Positions 16,570-24,330 of a stretch of DNA of 32,376 bases are shown piece after piece. Origin of the DNA: JBHFEI01 sp041928815 (lineage in GTDB: Bacteria > Pseudomonadota > Alphaproteobacteria > Rhizobiales > Rhizobiaceae). The notes beneath the pieces were generated by a model. It had not been told where the DNA came from. It saw nothing but the letters and a program-made list of their open reading frames with translations, and did no database searches. The DNA lies in the NCBI RefSeq assembly GCF_041928815.1, contig NZ_JBHFEI010000025.1, forward strand, positions 1-32,376, given 5' to 3'. Every line of letters starts with the position of its first letter. Position 1 is the stretch's first letter. Both the position numbers and the translations under genes were made by a program.

Positions 16570-16598
16570 GGGTTTTGTTCCAAAACCCATAAGTGCGC
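16570..16598 (+). other. oriT: Probable origin of transfer (IncQ/RSF1010-type)
   Basis: A hairpin GGGTTTT-GTTCC-AAAACCC (16570-16588) is followed directly by A-TAAGTGCGC (16590-16598). In RSF1010 and other MOBQ plasmids an inverted repeat followed by TAAGTGCGC is the nick region, with cleavage after the final C. The site lies 23 bp from the start of the divergent MobA-type relaxase, where oriT is expected. By analogy the nick would be after 16598 on the plus strand, so the coupling-protein genes would enter the recipient first. Confidence 0.8.
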
Positions 16599-16784
16599 AC
16601 TAACAACGCTGAAGCTACCAAACATCTGTTGGAACGCAAGAGGCTTGCCCGCCACCCGCTGCTGGTATCACCACCGCCGTGCAGGAAAACACGGGAGATT
16701 GCCGCACCGTCAGACTGCACCTTGACGCTCGGTTGCGCGCTATGGAAGTAATATCGTGGGGATATTTCAGGGGATTTTGACGTC

Positions 16785-17783
16785 ATGGATTTTGTCTATG
16801 GCTTGGGGGTTGCCATCGTATTGGTGGCGGTCACCGTGATGTTTTCCAAGACGCTTTCAACAGCTGTTCGTCAGTGGCTTGGATTTGGTCCACGCCCCTC
16901 GCCTATCCTTCCGGAGCCTCCTGCTGCACCGGAGCCCGATGTCGAGCCGGAACCGGAACCTGAGCCGGAACCCGTCATCGAGATCCACCCACCGGACTTC
17001 GGCAACATCAGGCCGGTTCGTGGTGAGGAGAAGGACCCGACCAGTTACGGCCCTGACGTCCACGATTTCCCCGAAATGGGCACGCCCGCCACATGCTATG
17101 AAGATTTCAACCGGAAGCTGTTTATCGTCTTTCCTGCCAGCAGGAAATCAGGGGTCTGGCCGAATACGACGTCTGACGATTTTCCGACCAAAATTAAGGA
17201 CATATCGCTGGATGCTTTGAAGGAAGAAATACGCCTCCGGCTGCGTCCCCGCTATCCCGTCATTCTCGACACTTACGGGCATTGGTCATCAGCTTCCTAC
17301 CAGCTGGAGCAGAATCCCGATTACACGGACGAATTCGTCAGCTCCTACCTCGCCATTCCGGAAGCAAGGCGGCCGGTCGTCGTGTCGGTTTGGCCACCCG
17401 AAAAGGACGGCTCCTTTACGTTCATTCGGTATGGCTTTGAGGACTATACACTGACCCTTGCCAGCATGCGCTTCCACCTCAGGCCCTGCCTGGTGCTGCT
17501 GATGCGGACCATGACGGGGCCACGCGATCAATGGCTGTGGCTTTCGGTGGCACGCATGCGCCAGACGGTCATCCGGGCGTTTCAGGCGGATGAGGCGCGC
17601 AAGCGGGAAAACCAGGCAACATCCTATCTCGAACAGCAGACGCTGCGGGCGAAACAGGAGGCCGAGCACCGCAACAGATTTATCGCGCTCTGGAATAACC
17701 GCGTCACCGAGAACGGCAAGCCGGCTGAAGGCGGCGCTTTGCCTGCTCCGGAGACGTCGCGCACCAACGGAGCCGCACAATGA
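16785..17783 (+). CDS. Membrane-anchored proline/glutamate-rich transfer-region protein
   Basis: A 332-aa protein of unknown function. It has one N-terminal membrane segment (about residues 4-21, GLGVAIVLVAVTVMF region), then a Pro-Glu repeat linker (about 47-65) that could span a gap or act as a flexible spacer, a globular central part (about 95-260, with FNRKLFIVFPASRK and RRPVVVSVWPPEKD) and a charged helical C-terminus (about 262-305). It is the first gene of a three-gene operon: its stop overlaps the next ATG (ATGA at 17780-17783). Because the coupling protein that follows lacks an N-terminal membrane segment, this protein might tether it; that is inference. Confidence 0.65.
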   Translation: MDFVYGLGVAIVLVAVTVMFSKTLSTAVRQWLGFGPRPSPILPEPPAAPEPDVEPEPEPEPEPVIEIHPPDFGNIRPVRGEEKDPTSYGPDVHDFPEMGTPATCYEDFNRKLFIVFPASRKSGVWPNTTSDDFPTKIKDISLDALKEEIRLRLRPRYPVILDTYGHWSSASYQLEQNPDYTDEFVSSYLAIPEARRPVVVSVWPPEKDGSFTFIRYGFEDYTLTLASMRFHLRPCLVLLMRTMTGPRDQWLWLSVARMRQTVIRAFQADEARKRENQATSYLEQQTLRAKQEAEHRNRFIALWNNRVTENGKPAEGGALPAPETSRTNGAAQ

Positions 17784-19516
17784 GCGGCTCCCTGCTAACA
17801 TCGAACGCTGAGGATTTCCAGACGCTGTGGCGGGATTACTGGGGCTCGCGCTGGAGCCATCCTGTTCTTTGGCCCCCTCACCGTCTCTCCTGCTTCATTA
17901 CGGCTGAGCAGGCCCGCCATGACACCAACAGCCGGGGTGATGCGCTGGTTTCAGATTATCCCCGTGGCCGCCGTCCTTTTCTCGGTGTTCTTACCAACTC
18001 ACGAACGGGCGGAGTGTCTTCGGAAAGCGGTATCCTCGAATACAATGACGACGGCCATTTGCTGACGATCGCCCCGACCCGCGCCGGCAAGGGCGCGGCC
18101 CAAATCGTGCCGAACCTGATGCTCTATGCCGGCAGTTGCCTGGTCATCGACATCAAGGGGGAAAACTATCAGGTCACCCAAAAGCACCGTTCAACGATCT
18201 TTGAGGGCGCAACGGTCCTCAAGTTCGCGCCGTTTGACAACGATACCGCCCGGTATAATCCCCTGGATTTCATCCGGGTGTCCGAGGACGGCTCCGCCAA
18301 CACCTACACATTCGATGACGCGCGGCTCCTCTCGGAAATGCTGGTCGGCAGCCGAGCGAACGAGACATTCTGGGACATCGAGGCCCGTGGCCTTCTCACC
18401 ATGCTGCTTCTGTATGTGGCGACGCGGTATCAGCCCGGCCACGGCGATCGTGTCATGGGCAGGGTCGTGGAGCTGCTTTTCCCCATGGCGCTCGAAGACA
18501 GCAAGGCGTCACCGTTCGACAGAACAGTGAACGCAATCCGCATGGCCGCCGAGATGAACGGCGACGACATCCTGGGCGCTCTTATCACCCAGTTCATCGA
18601 GCACGAGGACAAGGTGCGCGCCGGCATCCTGTCGACGTGCCGTTCCGCCATGAGCATCTGGCTGTCCCCAAGGCTGCAGGACGCGACAGGCACAAGTGAT
18701 TTCCGGTTCTCGGACTTAAAACGGTCCATGTGCCGGCCGGAGGCCGAAAGCCCCGCGCCCACAACCCTGTATGTGGTCATTCCACCGGAATACCTGAAGG
18801 AGTATCGGCCGGTCCTGCGCATGATGGTTGGTCTGGCGGCGGTCGAGCTGACCCGCTCCCCCAGCTGGGCTACAGAGGAGAACATCGCCGCCGGCTGGGT
18901 GGCAAAGCCGCCTTGCCAGGTGCTGTTCCTGCTCGATGAGTTTCCGGCGCTCGGTTACATGGGTCCCATTGAACAAGGCGTGGCATATCTCGCCGGTTAC
19001 GGCGTCCAGATCTGGACGTTCGCCCAGAGCGTCGGCCAGCTGAAGGAAATCTACAAGGACAACTGGACGACCTTCGTCTCGAATGCCGGAGCATCCTGCT
19101 ATTTCGGCATGACCGACCCGGACATATGCGACTTTCTCTCGCAGCAGCTTGGCAAAACCGGTGAGTATTCGCTCCGGTATTTTACAAGCTCTGAGACGGA
19201 AGGCACCTCCTTCAGCACGTCGTCGGCCCGGTCCTGGGGAAACAGCACCAGTTACGGGAGCTACGACAGCAGCGGCGGATCCGGGTCGAGTTCCGGATCA
19301 TCGGACACGACATCCCACTCCGACAACACCTCCAAAACGCTCAACGAGCAATGGCGTTTCAAGGATGATCCCGTCGCCACCCCCAGCGACATCCGCGCCA
19401 TGCCGCGCGGCTCCCAGATCATCCTCATGCGCCACAAGCTGCCCGCCATCGCGAGCTTGCTACCGTTTTACGAATGCGAGCTGTTCACGTCCCTCTATGA
19501 CGCATGGAGGCCCTGA
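17780..19516 (+). CDS. traG: TraG/VirD4-family type IV coupling protein
   Basis: A 578-aa ATPase that brings relaxase-bound DNA to a type IV secretion channel. Walker A is APTRAGKGAAQIVPN (about 98-112) and is followed by GSCLVIDIKGENY; Walker B is LFLLDEFPALGYMG (about 385-398), with the IWTFAQSVGQLKEIY motif just behind. This is standard TraG/VirD4 architecture. No N-terminal transmembrane helices are visible, unlike classical members of 600-700 aa. The C-terminus has an unusual Ser/Gly/Thr-rich stretch (about 473-520), probably disordered. The start overlaps the previous stop by 4 bp, and its own stop overlaps the next ATG by one base, so all three genes are coupled. No VirB genes occur here; it may rely on another element's channel. 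Confidence 0.92.
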   Translation: MSGSLLTSNAEDFQTLWRDYWGSRWSHPVLWPPHRLSCFITAEQARHDTNSRGDALVSDYPRGRRPFLGVLTNSRTGGVSSESGILEYNDDGHLLTIAPTRAGKGAAQIVPNLMLYAGSCLVIDIKGENYQVTQKHRSTIFEGATVLKFAPFDNDTARYNPLDFIRVSEDGSANTYTFDDARLLSEMLVGSRANETFWDIEARGLLTMLLLYVATRYQPGHGDRVMGRVVELLFPMALEDSKASPFDRTVNAIRMAAEMNGDDILGALITQFIEHEDKVRAGILSTCRSAMSIWLSPRLQDATGTSDFRFSDLKRSMCRPEAESPAPTTLYVVIPPEYLKEYRPVLRMMVGLAAVELTRSPSWATEENIAAGWVAKPPCQVLFLLDEFPALGYMGPIEQGVAYLAGYGVQIWTFAQSVGQLKEIYKDNWTTFVSNAGASCYFGMTDPDICDFLSQQLGKTGEYSLRYFTSSETEGTSFSTSSARSWGNSTSYGSYDSSGGSGSSSGSSDTTSHSDNTSKTLNEQWRFKDDPVATPSDIRAMPRGSQIILMRHKLPAIASLLPFYECELFTSLYDAWRP

Positions 19517-21039
19517 TGGCGGCACAAGTCCATATTGACCCCGAGACCGGGATGGCCCTGATCTCGCTGGTCGGCCCCCTGCCGGTCGGCCAGCGCATGA
19601 AGTTTTCGCTATTCGATGCGAAGGCCCGGAAATACCTCACGTCGAACGGTTGGGCATCCAGTCGCAAAACCTTTGCCGAAGTCGTACCCGAGACGGACAC
19701 GGCTGAAATCATGATTGAGCCGGAAACCGCCCAGCTCATTGCACCCGGCACAGTGTTCGTCATCGAGGAGATTTTCATCGGCCTGCGTGAAACCGTCACC
19801 TGGCCCAAACCGGCTAAGTCCGTTCCGCCACCCGTAGCAGCATCGATCGCCGTGGTCACGGCCCCCACCCCCGAAATCTCCCCGCCGCCCCAAGAGGACG
19901 TAGCAACACCTCCTTCGGAGCAATCACGGACTGGCCGACCCCTTTGGGTCGCCGTAGTCGCGGGTTTGGTGATTGGCGCGGGCCTGAGTTACGGCGGCCT
20001 TGCCTTCACCGGCAGCAACGCTCCTCCCCAGGAGGAAGCGGCTGCAATTGTGGTAGAGCCCAAAACCGTCAAAAACACCGCGCCCGCAGAGGATACTTTT
20101 GCAGTCAAGGAACTCAAAAAAATGGTAAGCTCGCTGGAGTTCAAGCTTTCCCAGGCGAACGCGAGCGATGCGTCTGCCCGTAAATGGATCGATGATCAGA
20201 AGAAGGTCATCGCCACACTACAGGATCAAATCCAGGCACTGCGTAGCAAGGCCCCTGCGCCGGCCACGGTGGCTTCGGCGGATGGCAATTCCGGTTTGAA
20301 ACAGCAAGCGGCGGAACTACGCCGCGAGGTTGTCGAACTGAAAATGAAGCTCCTGGAGAAATCACGCAGCGACAACGATGGCAGCGCCGCCGCTATCGAA
20401 GCCTCCCAAAAACAGCTTGAAACCCTGAACGTCGACCGTGCGCAGCTCAACGCCCGTATCGACGAGCAAGTCCGCATCATTGCCAGCCTCCGCACGGAAA
20501 CAACCCGTCTCAAGTCCCAGCTGGTATCGCCGTCTGACGTCGCCTCCTCCGGCGACCCTCCCACTACTGCCGGGCATCAGTCGACGATCACCGCTCTGGA
20601 ACAGGACCTGGCGACGTACAAGGCCAAAGTAGAACAGCAGGAAGCACGGATCGCCGAGTTTGAGCGCCTCCAGCTGGAGCAACAGCAAAGCGAGCCGGAA
20701 ACCGAGGAAATCATCGTCCCGGTCGATTACTGGCTGGGCGCGGCGGTCAGTTCGTCGGGCTCGGTTGAGGTCTCAACCGGGCAGTCGAGTGGGGCCGATG
20801 CTCAGGATGCCGTCATGGATAAATGTCAAGCCGGTGGCCTGCGCTGCGAATTTATCGGCTTCTACCAAAACATGTGTTTTGCGGTTGCACGGCCTCAAGG
20901 GCAAAGGATCCGCGCCGCGAACTACTGGTACCGGCCGGGCAAGACGGCCGCAGAAGCCCGGCAGGGCGCGCTCTACGAGTGCAACCAGCTGAGCGGCGGA
21001 CAATGCAGCATCGCGTTCACCCGCTGCGCCAGCGAGTGA
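19516..21039 (+). CDS. Transmembrane coiled-coil protein with DUF4189 domain
   Basis: A 507-aa protein. Residues 1-100 form a small beta-rich cytoplasmic domain (TGMALISLVGPLPVGQRMKF). A Pro-rich linker is followed by one membrane helix (about 142-165, PLWVAVVAGLVIGAGL), a long Lys/Glu/Gln-rich coiled coil (about 190-400), then a C-terminal DUF4189 domain (about 408-507) with YWLGAAVSSSG and six cysteines (DKC, LRC, NMC, YEC, GQC, TRC), likely disulfide-bonded in the periplasm. The coiled coil could reach across the periplasm. I chose ATG 19516, which shares a base with the coupling-protein stop (TGATG); an in-frame ATG lies at 19504. Last gene of the transfer operon. Role unknown; a mating-contact or entry-exclusion function would fit but is not shown. 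Confidence 0.75.
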   Translation: MAAQVHIDPETGMALISLVGPLPVGQRMKFSLFDAKARKYLTSNGWASSRKTFAEVVPETDTAEIMIEPETAQLIAPGTVFVIEEIFIGLRETVTWPKPAKSVPPPVAASIAVVTAPTPEISPPPQEDVATPPSEQSRTGRPLWVAVVAGLVIGAGLSYGGLAFTGSNAPPQEEAAAIVVEPKTVKNTAPAEDTFAVKELKKMVSSLEFKLSQANASDASARKWIDDQKKVIATLQDQIQALRSKAPAPATVASADGNSGLKQQAAELRREVVELKMKLLEKSRSDNDGSAAAIEASQKQLETLNVDRAQLNARIDEQVRIIASLRTETTRLKSQLVSPSDVASSGDPPTTAGHQSTITALEQDLATYKAKVEQQEARIAEFERLQLEQQQSEPETEEIIVPVDYWLGAAVSSSGSVEVSTGQSSGADAQDAVMDKCQAGGLRCEFIGFYQNMCFAVARPQGQRIRAANYWYRPGKTAAEARQGALYECNQLSGGQCSIAFTRCASE

Positions 21040-21042
21040 CAA

Positions 21043-21086
21043 ACCCATGCTGAACAGCCGGTCAGTACCGGCTGTTCAGCATGGGT
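21043..21086. terminator. 20-bp perfect inverted repeat between convergent genes
   Basis: ACCCATGCTGAACAGCCGGT (21043-21062), a 4-nt loop CAGT, and the exact reverse complement (21067-21086). It starts four bases after the stop of the DUF4189 gene and lies 25 bp from the end of the minus-strand gene at 21111, where a bidirectional terminator would be expected. No T-run follows on either strand, so it may act as an mRNA-stabilising hairpin or a protein site instead. Confidence 0.75.
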
Positions 21087-21110
21087 GCCGGCACGTGCTC
21101 CGGAGAGGAC

Positions 21111-21332
21111 CTAAAGGTCCTCGTCACAGGCGGGCATGTCCTCTTCGAGGGAAAAGAGCGGAGCTTCGACCGGTGCGCGCTGGAACAGCTCAGGCGCTAT
21201 GCGATACAGGTCCGAGGCTTTCTGAAGGGCCTCTTCCTGCGAGGCAGCCTGCACCGCGATGTAGGATTTATCCACGATCCGGCAGGATACGTAGAACCAG
21301 GTATTTTTGATCAGGGTCTTGTGGAGTGGCAT
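21111..21332 (-). CDS. Small hypothetical protein (73 aa) behind leader copy 3
   Basis: Not recognised. The readable core is NTWFYVSCRIVDKSYIAVQA followed by a helix (SQEEALQKASDLYRI) and an acidic tail (SLEEDMPACDEDL). This looks like a compact alpha/beta domain with an acidic end, as seen in DNA mimics, but that is only a resemblance. ATG 21332 has a GGAAAG ribosome-binding site. It is preceded by the third copy of the structured leader that also precedes the two paralogous small genes, which argues that it is a real gene regulated in the same way. Confidence 0.6.
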   Translation of the reverse strand: MPLHKTLIKNTWFYVSCRIVDKSYIAVQAASQEEALQKASDLYRIAPELFQRAPVEAPLFSLEEDMPACDEDL

Positions 21333-21651
21333 TGGGACTTCTTTCCTTGGTTACCCGGTCACGCTTTGCGGCCGGTCGGGAAAGTTCGGCGTCGGCCGTC
21401 TGAGGCGCATAGCGCCGCCCCCTGTCATCAGGCAACTCGGGAGCGCAGCGAACGGAGCGGGCCGCCTGATTGACTGGGGCAGACCACGACGCAAAACCCC
21501 GACAGCTCCGGCCGCATGCGGAACGGTCCAAGGATGGACCTTGCCCCTTCCTCCCTGTCGATAATGGTTCGACTATCCTGCGGTTGTGGATACCTGTCGT
21601 CAGCAGGCAGCCAGCAGGAAAGGTGCCGCGCCCTTTGACGCGGCCCTATCG
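21333..21651. ncRNA. Structured leader copy 3
   Basis: Shares its layout with leaders at 22218 and 24331: a stem CCGGTC/GGCCGG (21355-21360/21370-21375), a CGTC-TGA-GGCG hairpin, and a stem ATCAGGC/GCCTGAT (21427-21433/21464-21470) enclosing 30 nt with the conserved block GAGCGCAGCGAA (21441-21452) and GGAGCGG. The outer stem differs in sequence from copy 1 on both arms, so pairing is kept. Whether the functional form is RNA or DNA, and from which strand, is open. Confidence 0.5.
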
Positions 21652-22014
21652 CTAGTATTCATCAGCGCGCATCACGGTCAGCACCCGGCAGGTGACGTCC
21701 CGATTGGTCGGATCAGGCGAGTGGTTCCGTTTCCGGAGATCGTAATAGTCGATTTTCCAGAAGTAGTTCACGCCATCATGCGCGATGGCGCCAAAATCAT
21801 GCTCGCCGTGGGGATCGTTGTCCGCCGTGAAGGCGTCAAAATCCATTACCTTGCGCAGGATCCTGAAGCGGTCCTGGTGCGGCAGCCCCATGACGCTGCT
21901 GGTGAGGAACAGCTCGCCGAGAGGCGGCAGTGGCCATTTTCGGAGCTGGTCATTCAGCGCACGGATCTGCATCGTCCGGGTGCCGGAATGCTCCCGGGCC
22001 GGGAGGGGGCTCAT
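21652..22014 (-). CDS. DUF3768 domain protein
   Basis: A 120-aa member of the DUF3768 family, common on alphaproteobacterial plasmids and of unknown function. The family signature is clear: IRALNDQLRKW at the start, FDAFTADNDPHGEHDFGAI in the middle, NYFWKIDYYD, and the end SPDPTNRDVTCRVLTVMRADEY. The HGEHD block is rich in potential metal ligands. It starts at ATG 22014, overlapping the stop of the upstream small gene (ATGA), so the two are coupled. An internal Met at position 15 is an alternative start. Confidence 0.88.
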   Translation of the reverse strand: MSPLPAREHSGTRTMQIRALNDQLRKWPLPPLGELFLTSSVMGLPHQDRFRILRKVMDFDAFTADNDPHGEHDFGAIAHDGVNYFWKIDYYDLRKRNHSPDPTNRDVTCRVLTVMRADEY

Positions 22015-22217
22015 CGCCCCTCTTCCCGCTGGGATTCCTCTGCCTTCGGCTTGCGGACGGTCAGACGGCCGTTGACGGGTATGCAGCTGATGCTGATGTT
22101 GAAGCCCTCGCCATCATCGTGCATCCAGGCGGCGCCGATCTTGGTCCAGTAGGCTTTCTTGCCTTCGCCTTCGACGTGGTAGACCGCATGAGAGGGTCTT
22201 TTGGTTTCGGTTGTCAT
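22011..22217 (-). CDS. Small conserved plasmid protein, paralog A
   Basis: A 68-aa protein paralogous to the one at 24139-24330. Shared blocks: HAVYHVEGEGKKAYWTKIGAAW (HGVYVVEGAGDGSYWTKVGAAW in the other), then GEGFNISISCIPVNGRL. It is a small beta-sheet protein of a family common in alphaproteobacteria and often encoded near plasmid DNA-metabolism genes; its function is unknown to me. I chose ATG 22217 with a GGGAG ribosome-binding site over the longer open frame. It sits after structured leader copy 1 and is coupled to the DUF3768 gene. Confidence 0.75.
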   Translation of the reverse strand: MTTETKRPSHAVYHVEGEGKKAYWTKIGAAWMHDDGEGFNISISCIPVNGRLTVRKPKAEESQREEGR

Positions 22218-22650
22218 GGGTTGTCTCCCGTTGGTTTCTCCGGCCACGCCCTTCGCGGCCGGTCGGGTCCCTCAAGCGGCGGTACGCCTGAGGCGTGGAA
22301 CGCGCCGGTCCCAGTCATCCGGCCACACGGAAGCGCAGCGAATGGAGCGGGCAGCCGGATTGACGGGGACAGGCTCCGCCGCAGACCCCGACCACACCAG
22401 GCCGAGAAGGCAGGGACGGACAACGGACGACAACACCACACCGAGCCGACACCTGGTCACGGTCGAGGACAATGGTGGAGAGGCACAAGCCGAATGATGC
22501 AATCAGGATGGGCGGCAGCCTGAGACGCGATTTGGCGCGGCTTCACACTCCGCTACAGATGGGAAACGGTTTGCTGGCTGAAAGACGATGTGGCGACGAT
22601 CTGGAGGGTTTGAGACACGATCTACACGCCGGCCCGGACTGCCGGGAGCT
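22218..22650. ncRNA. Structured leader copy 1
   Basis: About 280 bp are nearly identical to 24331-24600, with weaker similarity out to the end of the region. Features: stem CCGGCC/GGCCGG (22240-22245/22257-22262), hairpin CGCC-TGA-GGCG, stem ATCCGGC/GCCGGAT (22317-22323/22354-22360) around a 30-nt loop with AAGCGCAGCGAA (22331-22342) and GGAGCGG. It lies between the ParD-like fragment and small-gene paralog A and includes that gene's ribosome-binding site. No ORF in it looks real. Confidence 0.55.
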
Positions 22651-22833
22651 TCACCTGCGCTTGGCGGTCTTGACCTGCTCTTCGTGAAAGGCCCGCAGCT
22701 CGGCAAAGACCTGCGCGGCTGAAAGGCTCGGCGCTGGATCGTCGAGTGATGCCCGGATTCTGGCACGCAAAATTTCGATGGGCAGGGCTTCCTCGGAGAG
22801 GAGCGCTTGACTGTCGCTGTTCTCGCTATTCAT
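22651..22833 (-). CDS. ParD C-terminal-like short protein (TA locus 2, third gene)
   Basis: A 60-aa protein (MNSENSDSQALLSEEA start) whose second half, ILRARIRASLDDPAPSLSAAQ and then VFAELRAFHEEQVK, matches the C-terminal toxin-binding end of the antitoxin at 25055-25309 (EILRAKIQEAIDDPRPSIPA then DQVFAELRAFHQ). The ribbon-helix-helix DNA-binding half is missing. Its ATG lies inside the end of the toxin gene (8-bp overlap), so it is positioned for translation. It may be a remnant of a full antitoxin or a DNA-binding-free antidote. The upstream open frame beyond ATG 22833 runs through the toxin in another frame and is not real. Confidence 0.55.
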   Translation of the reverse strand: MNSENSDSQALLSEEALPIEILRARIRASLDDPAPSLSAAQVFAELRAFHEEQVKTAKRR

Positions 22834-23125
22834 CGGCGAATAGGATGGCCTCGTAGTCCTGGGCACCGTTGAGAACGTGCAGCACGTCGATAGTTTCAGC
22901 CGCAATCCGGTAAAAGATCAGGTATTCGCCGTGCGGCCGGCGACGGATGCCGGTATGCGCGTAACCCGCCAGCAAGGGAAACATCCGGGGCATGTGACCC
23001 AAGGTCAGACACCGTTCCACCAGTTCGGCGACGAAGGTCTCGGCCCGCACGGGATTGTCTATGGCGATGTAGTCACCGATATGCTCGAGGTCAGCTTCCG
23101 CCTCGTCGGTTATGACAACCTTCAC
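22826..23125 (-). CDS. parE: ParE-family toxin (TA locus 2)
   Basis: A 99-aa RelE/ParE-superfamily toxin with typical blocks: MKVVITDEAEADLEHIGDYI, RAETFVAELVERC, a central PLLAGYAHTGIRRRPHGEYL and the C-terminal IDVLHVLNGAQDYEAILF. Its start overlaps the stop of the antitoxin gene (ATGA at 23122-23125), the standard coupled order. Closest in style to classical ParE gyrase poisons. The next ORF, a ParD C-terminal-like piece, overlaps its end, giving an unusual three-gene arrangement. Confidence 0.88.
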   Translation of the reverse strand: MKVVITDEAEADLEHIGDYIAIDNPVRAETFVAELVERCLTLGHMPRMFPLLAGYAHTGIRRRPHGEYLIFYRIAAETIDVLHVLNGAQDYEAILFADE

Positions 23126-23385
23126 AAGCCGCGATCTTCCGCCATCTTCCGGTATTTCGCGGTGAGACGGGCGCCTACCTCTTCGATCGGCTTGACCCGG
23201 CCGGCGTCAGCGTCGGCCAGCCCGCGCTGGAGCGCGGCATCAAGCGCGGCAAGGCGCTTTTCCCGCTCTTCGACCAGACGCACACCCTCGCGCAGAACCT
23301 CGCTCCGCGAGTTATAACGGCCAGTTTTCACCAGGTCTGTGACGTAGTTTTCCAGCTTTTCGCCGAGATGTGCGCTGCTTGCCAT
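23122..23385 (-). CDS. parD: ParD-family antitoxin (TA locus 2)
   Basis: An 87-aa ribbon-helix-helix antitoxin: HLGEKLENYVTDLVKTGRYNS, then SEVLREGVRLVEEREKRLAAL, the hallmark ParD helix, then a toxin-binding tail with VKPIEEVGARLTAKYRK. The ATG at 23385 has a GGAG ribosome-binding site; an open frame reaching 67 codons further upstream overlaps the two hairpins and is not real. It would bind the toxin and repress the operon. Confidence 0.88.
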   Translation of the reverse strand: MASSAHLGEKLENYVTDLVKTGRYNSRSEVLREGVRLVEEREKRLAALDAALQRGLADADAGRVKPIEEVGARLTAKYRKMAEDRGL

Positions 23386-23448
23386 ATCATTGCTCCTTTC
23401 CCCTTTATGGCACACAGTGATAACTATTGGCAACTTTTCTGACAGGGT

Positions 23449-23499
23449 CCAACCGGCTTGGAGCGTAAGCCGGTTGGAAAGAAGGCCCTGAAGGGCCTT
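23449..23499. terminator. Tandem hairpins after the methyltransferase gene
   Basis: Two perfect inverted repeats lie between the methyltransferase stop (23501) and TA locus 2: AAGGCCC/GGGCCTT (23482-23488/23493-23499, loop TGAA) and CCAACCGGCTT/AAGCCGGTTGG (23449-23459/23467-23477). They begin directly at the end of the gene on the minus strand and may terminate or attenuate transcription there. There is no clear T-run. Confidence 0.6.
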
Positions 23500-23500
23500 G

Positions 23501-24139
23501 TCACAAGGCATGATGCAGCCGCAGCCGTGCCGACAGATAGTGACGGGAATCGAGTTCCATACCGAGGAAATCGCGACCCGTGTCATGGGCAGCGACCAAC
23601 GTGGAACCCGAACCGCAGAACGGGTCCAGCACCAGGTCGTTCGGCTTCGTCAGGGCCCTGATCAAGGATTTCAGTGGCCGGACCGGCTTTTGCGTGGGAT
23701 GCAGCCGGTTGGCTGTGTAGTCCCACGACTGGATGTCGGACAGCTTTGTTGCCGGGAACGGTGGACGTCCCTTGGCCAGCAGGTACGCCTGCTCGTGGGT
23801 GTGCTGCAGGAAGCGACGCGAGGATGCATAAGGCTTGGCAAAGACCAGATGTCCGACGATGCGGAAACCCGCCTCGCGCCAGGCTTCGGCAAAGCGGTCG
23901 ACCTCGTTCCAGCCGTAGAAGCTGACGGCTAGGCTGTTGGGTTTGAGGATGCGGTACATCTGCCCGAAAGCGGGTTTGAGCCAGTCGGCGTTATCGTCAT
24001 TGGCGACGGTACGACCGTGGCGGTCGCGATAACGGACCAGGTAAGGTGGATCTGTGAGGATGAAATCCACAGACCCGCTTTGCAGACGCTGCATCAGGGT
24101 GATGCAGTCGCCGTGCAGGATGGCGTTGCGGGTGATCAT
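23501..24139 (-). CDS. DNA methyltransferase (orphan, N6-adenine/N4-cytosine type)
   Basis: A 212-aa SAM-dependent DNA methyltransferase. Motif IV is LTDPPYLVRYRDR (about 29-41), the DPPY catalytic motif of amino-methyltransferases; motif I lies after it as LDPFCGSGSTLVAA (about 168-181), so the order is that of the beta class (CcrM/YhdJ-like). HPTQKPVRPLKSLI (about 147-160) precedes motif I as in the family. It is compact and has no separate target-recognition domain. No restriction enzyme lies nearby, so it is an orphan enzyme that may protect the plasmid from host restriction or regulate genes. The start shares a base with the stop of the upstream small gene (TAATG), so the two are co-translated. 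Target sequence unknown. Confidence 0.92.
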   Translation of the reverse strand: MITRNAILHGDCITLMQRLQSGSVDFILTDPPYLVRYRDRHGRTVANDDNADWLKPAFGQMYRILKPNSLAVSFYGWNEVDRFAEAWREAGFRIVGHLVFAKPYASSRRFLQHTHEQAYLLAKGRPPFPATKLSDIQSWDYTANRLHPTQKPVRPLKSLIRALTKPNDLVLDPFCGSGSTLVAAHDTGRDFLGMELDSRHYLSARLRLHHAL

Positions 24140-24330
24140 TATTCATCGTCCCGCTTGGCGTTGATTTCCTGAAGGATCAGGCGGCCGCTGACCGGCAGGC
24201 CGATAAGCTGGATGGTGAAGCCCTTACCGTTGTTCGTAGGCCACGCGGCGCCGACCTTGGTCCAGTAGCTCCCGTCGCCGGCTCCTTCCACGACGTAGAC
24301 GCCGTGGGTGGGACTTTTGTTGGTTGTCAT
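24139..24330 (-). CDS. Small conserved plasmid protein, paralog B
   Basis: A 63-aa paralog of the protein at 22011-22217: THGVYVVEGAGDGSYWTKVGAAW, NNGKGFTIQLIGLPVSGRL, then a charged tail. Function unknown. It is translationally coupled to the DNA methyltransferase (one-base overlap), whereas paralog A is coupled to a DUF3768 gene, so the same leader-plus-small-gene unit drives two different downstream genes. Confidence 0.75.
   Translation of the reverse strand: MTTNKSPTHGVYVVEGAGDGSYWTKVGAAWPTNNGKGFTIQLIGLPVSGRLILQEINAKRDDE

Noticed and set aside
16548..16655. Relaxase start at 16655 (36 extra codons)
   Set aside because: It would place the oriT hairpin and nick motif inside the coding region, and MobA homologs begin at MAIY.
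21047..21473. Plus-strand frames over the hairpin and the 73-aa gene
   Set aside because: They begin inside the inverted repeat and give Arg-rich translations; the minus-strand gene with a ribosome-binding site is the better reading.
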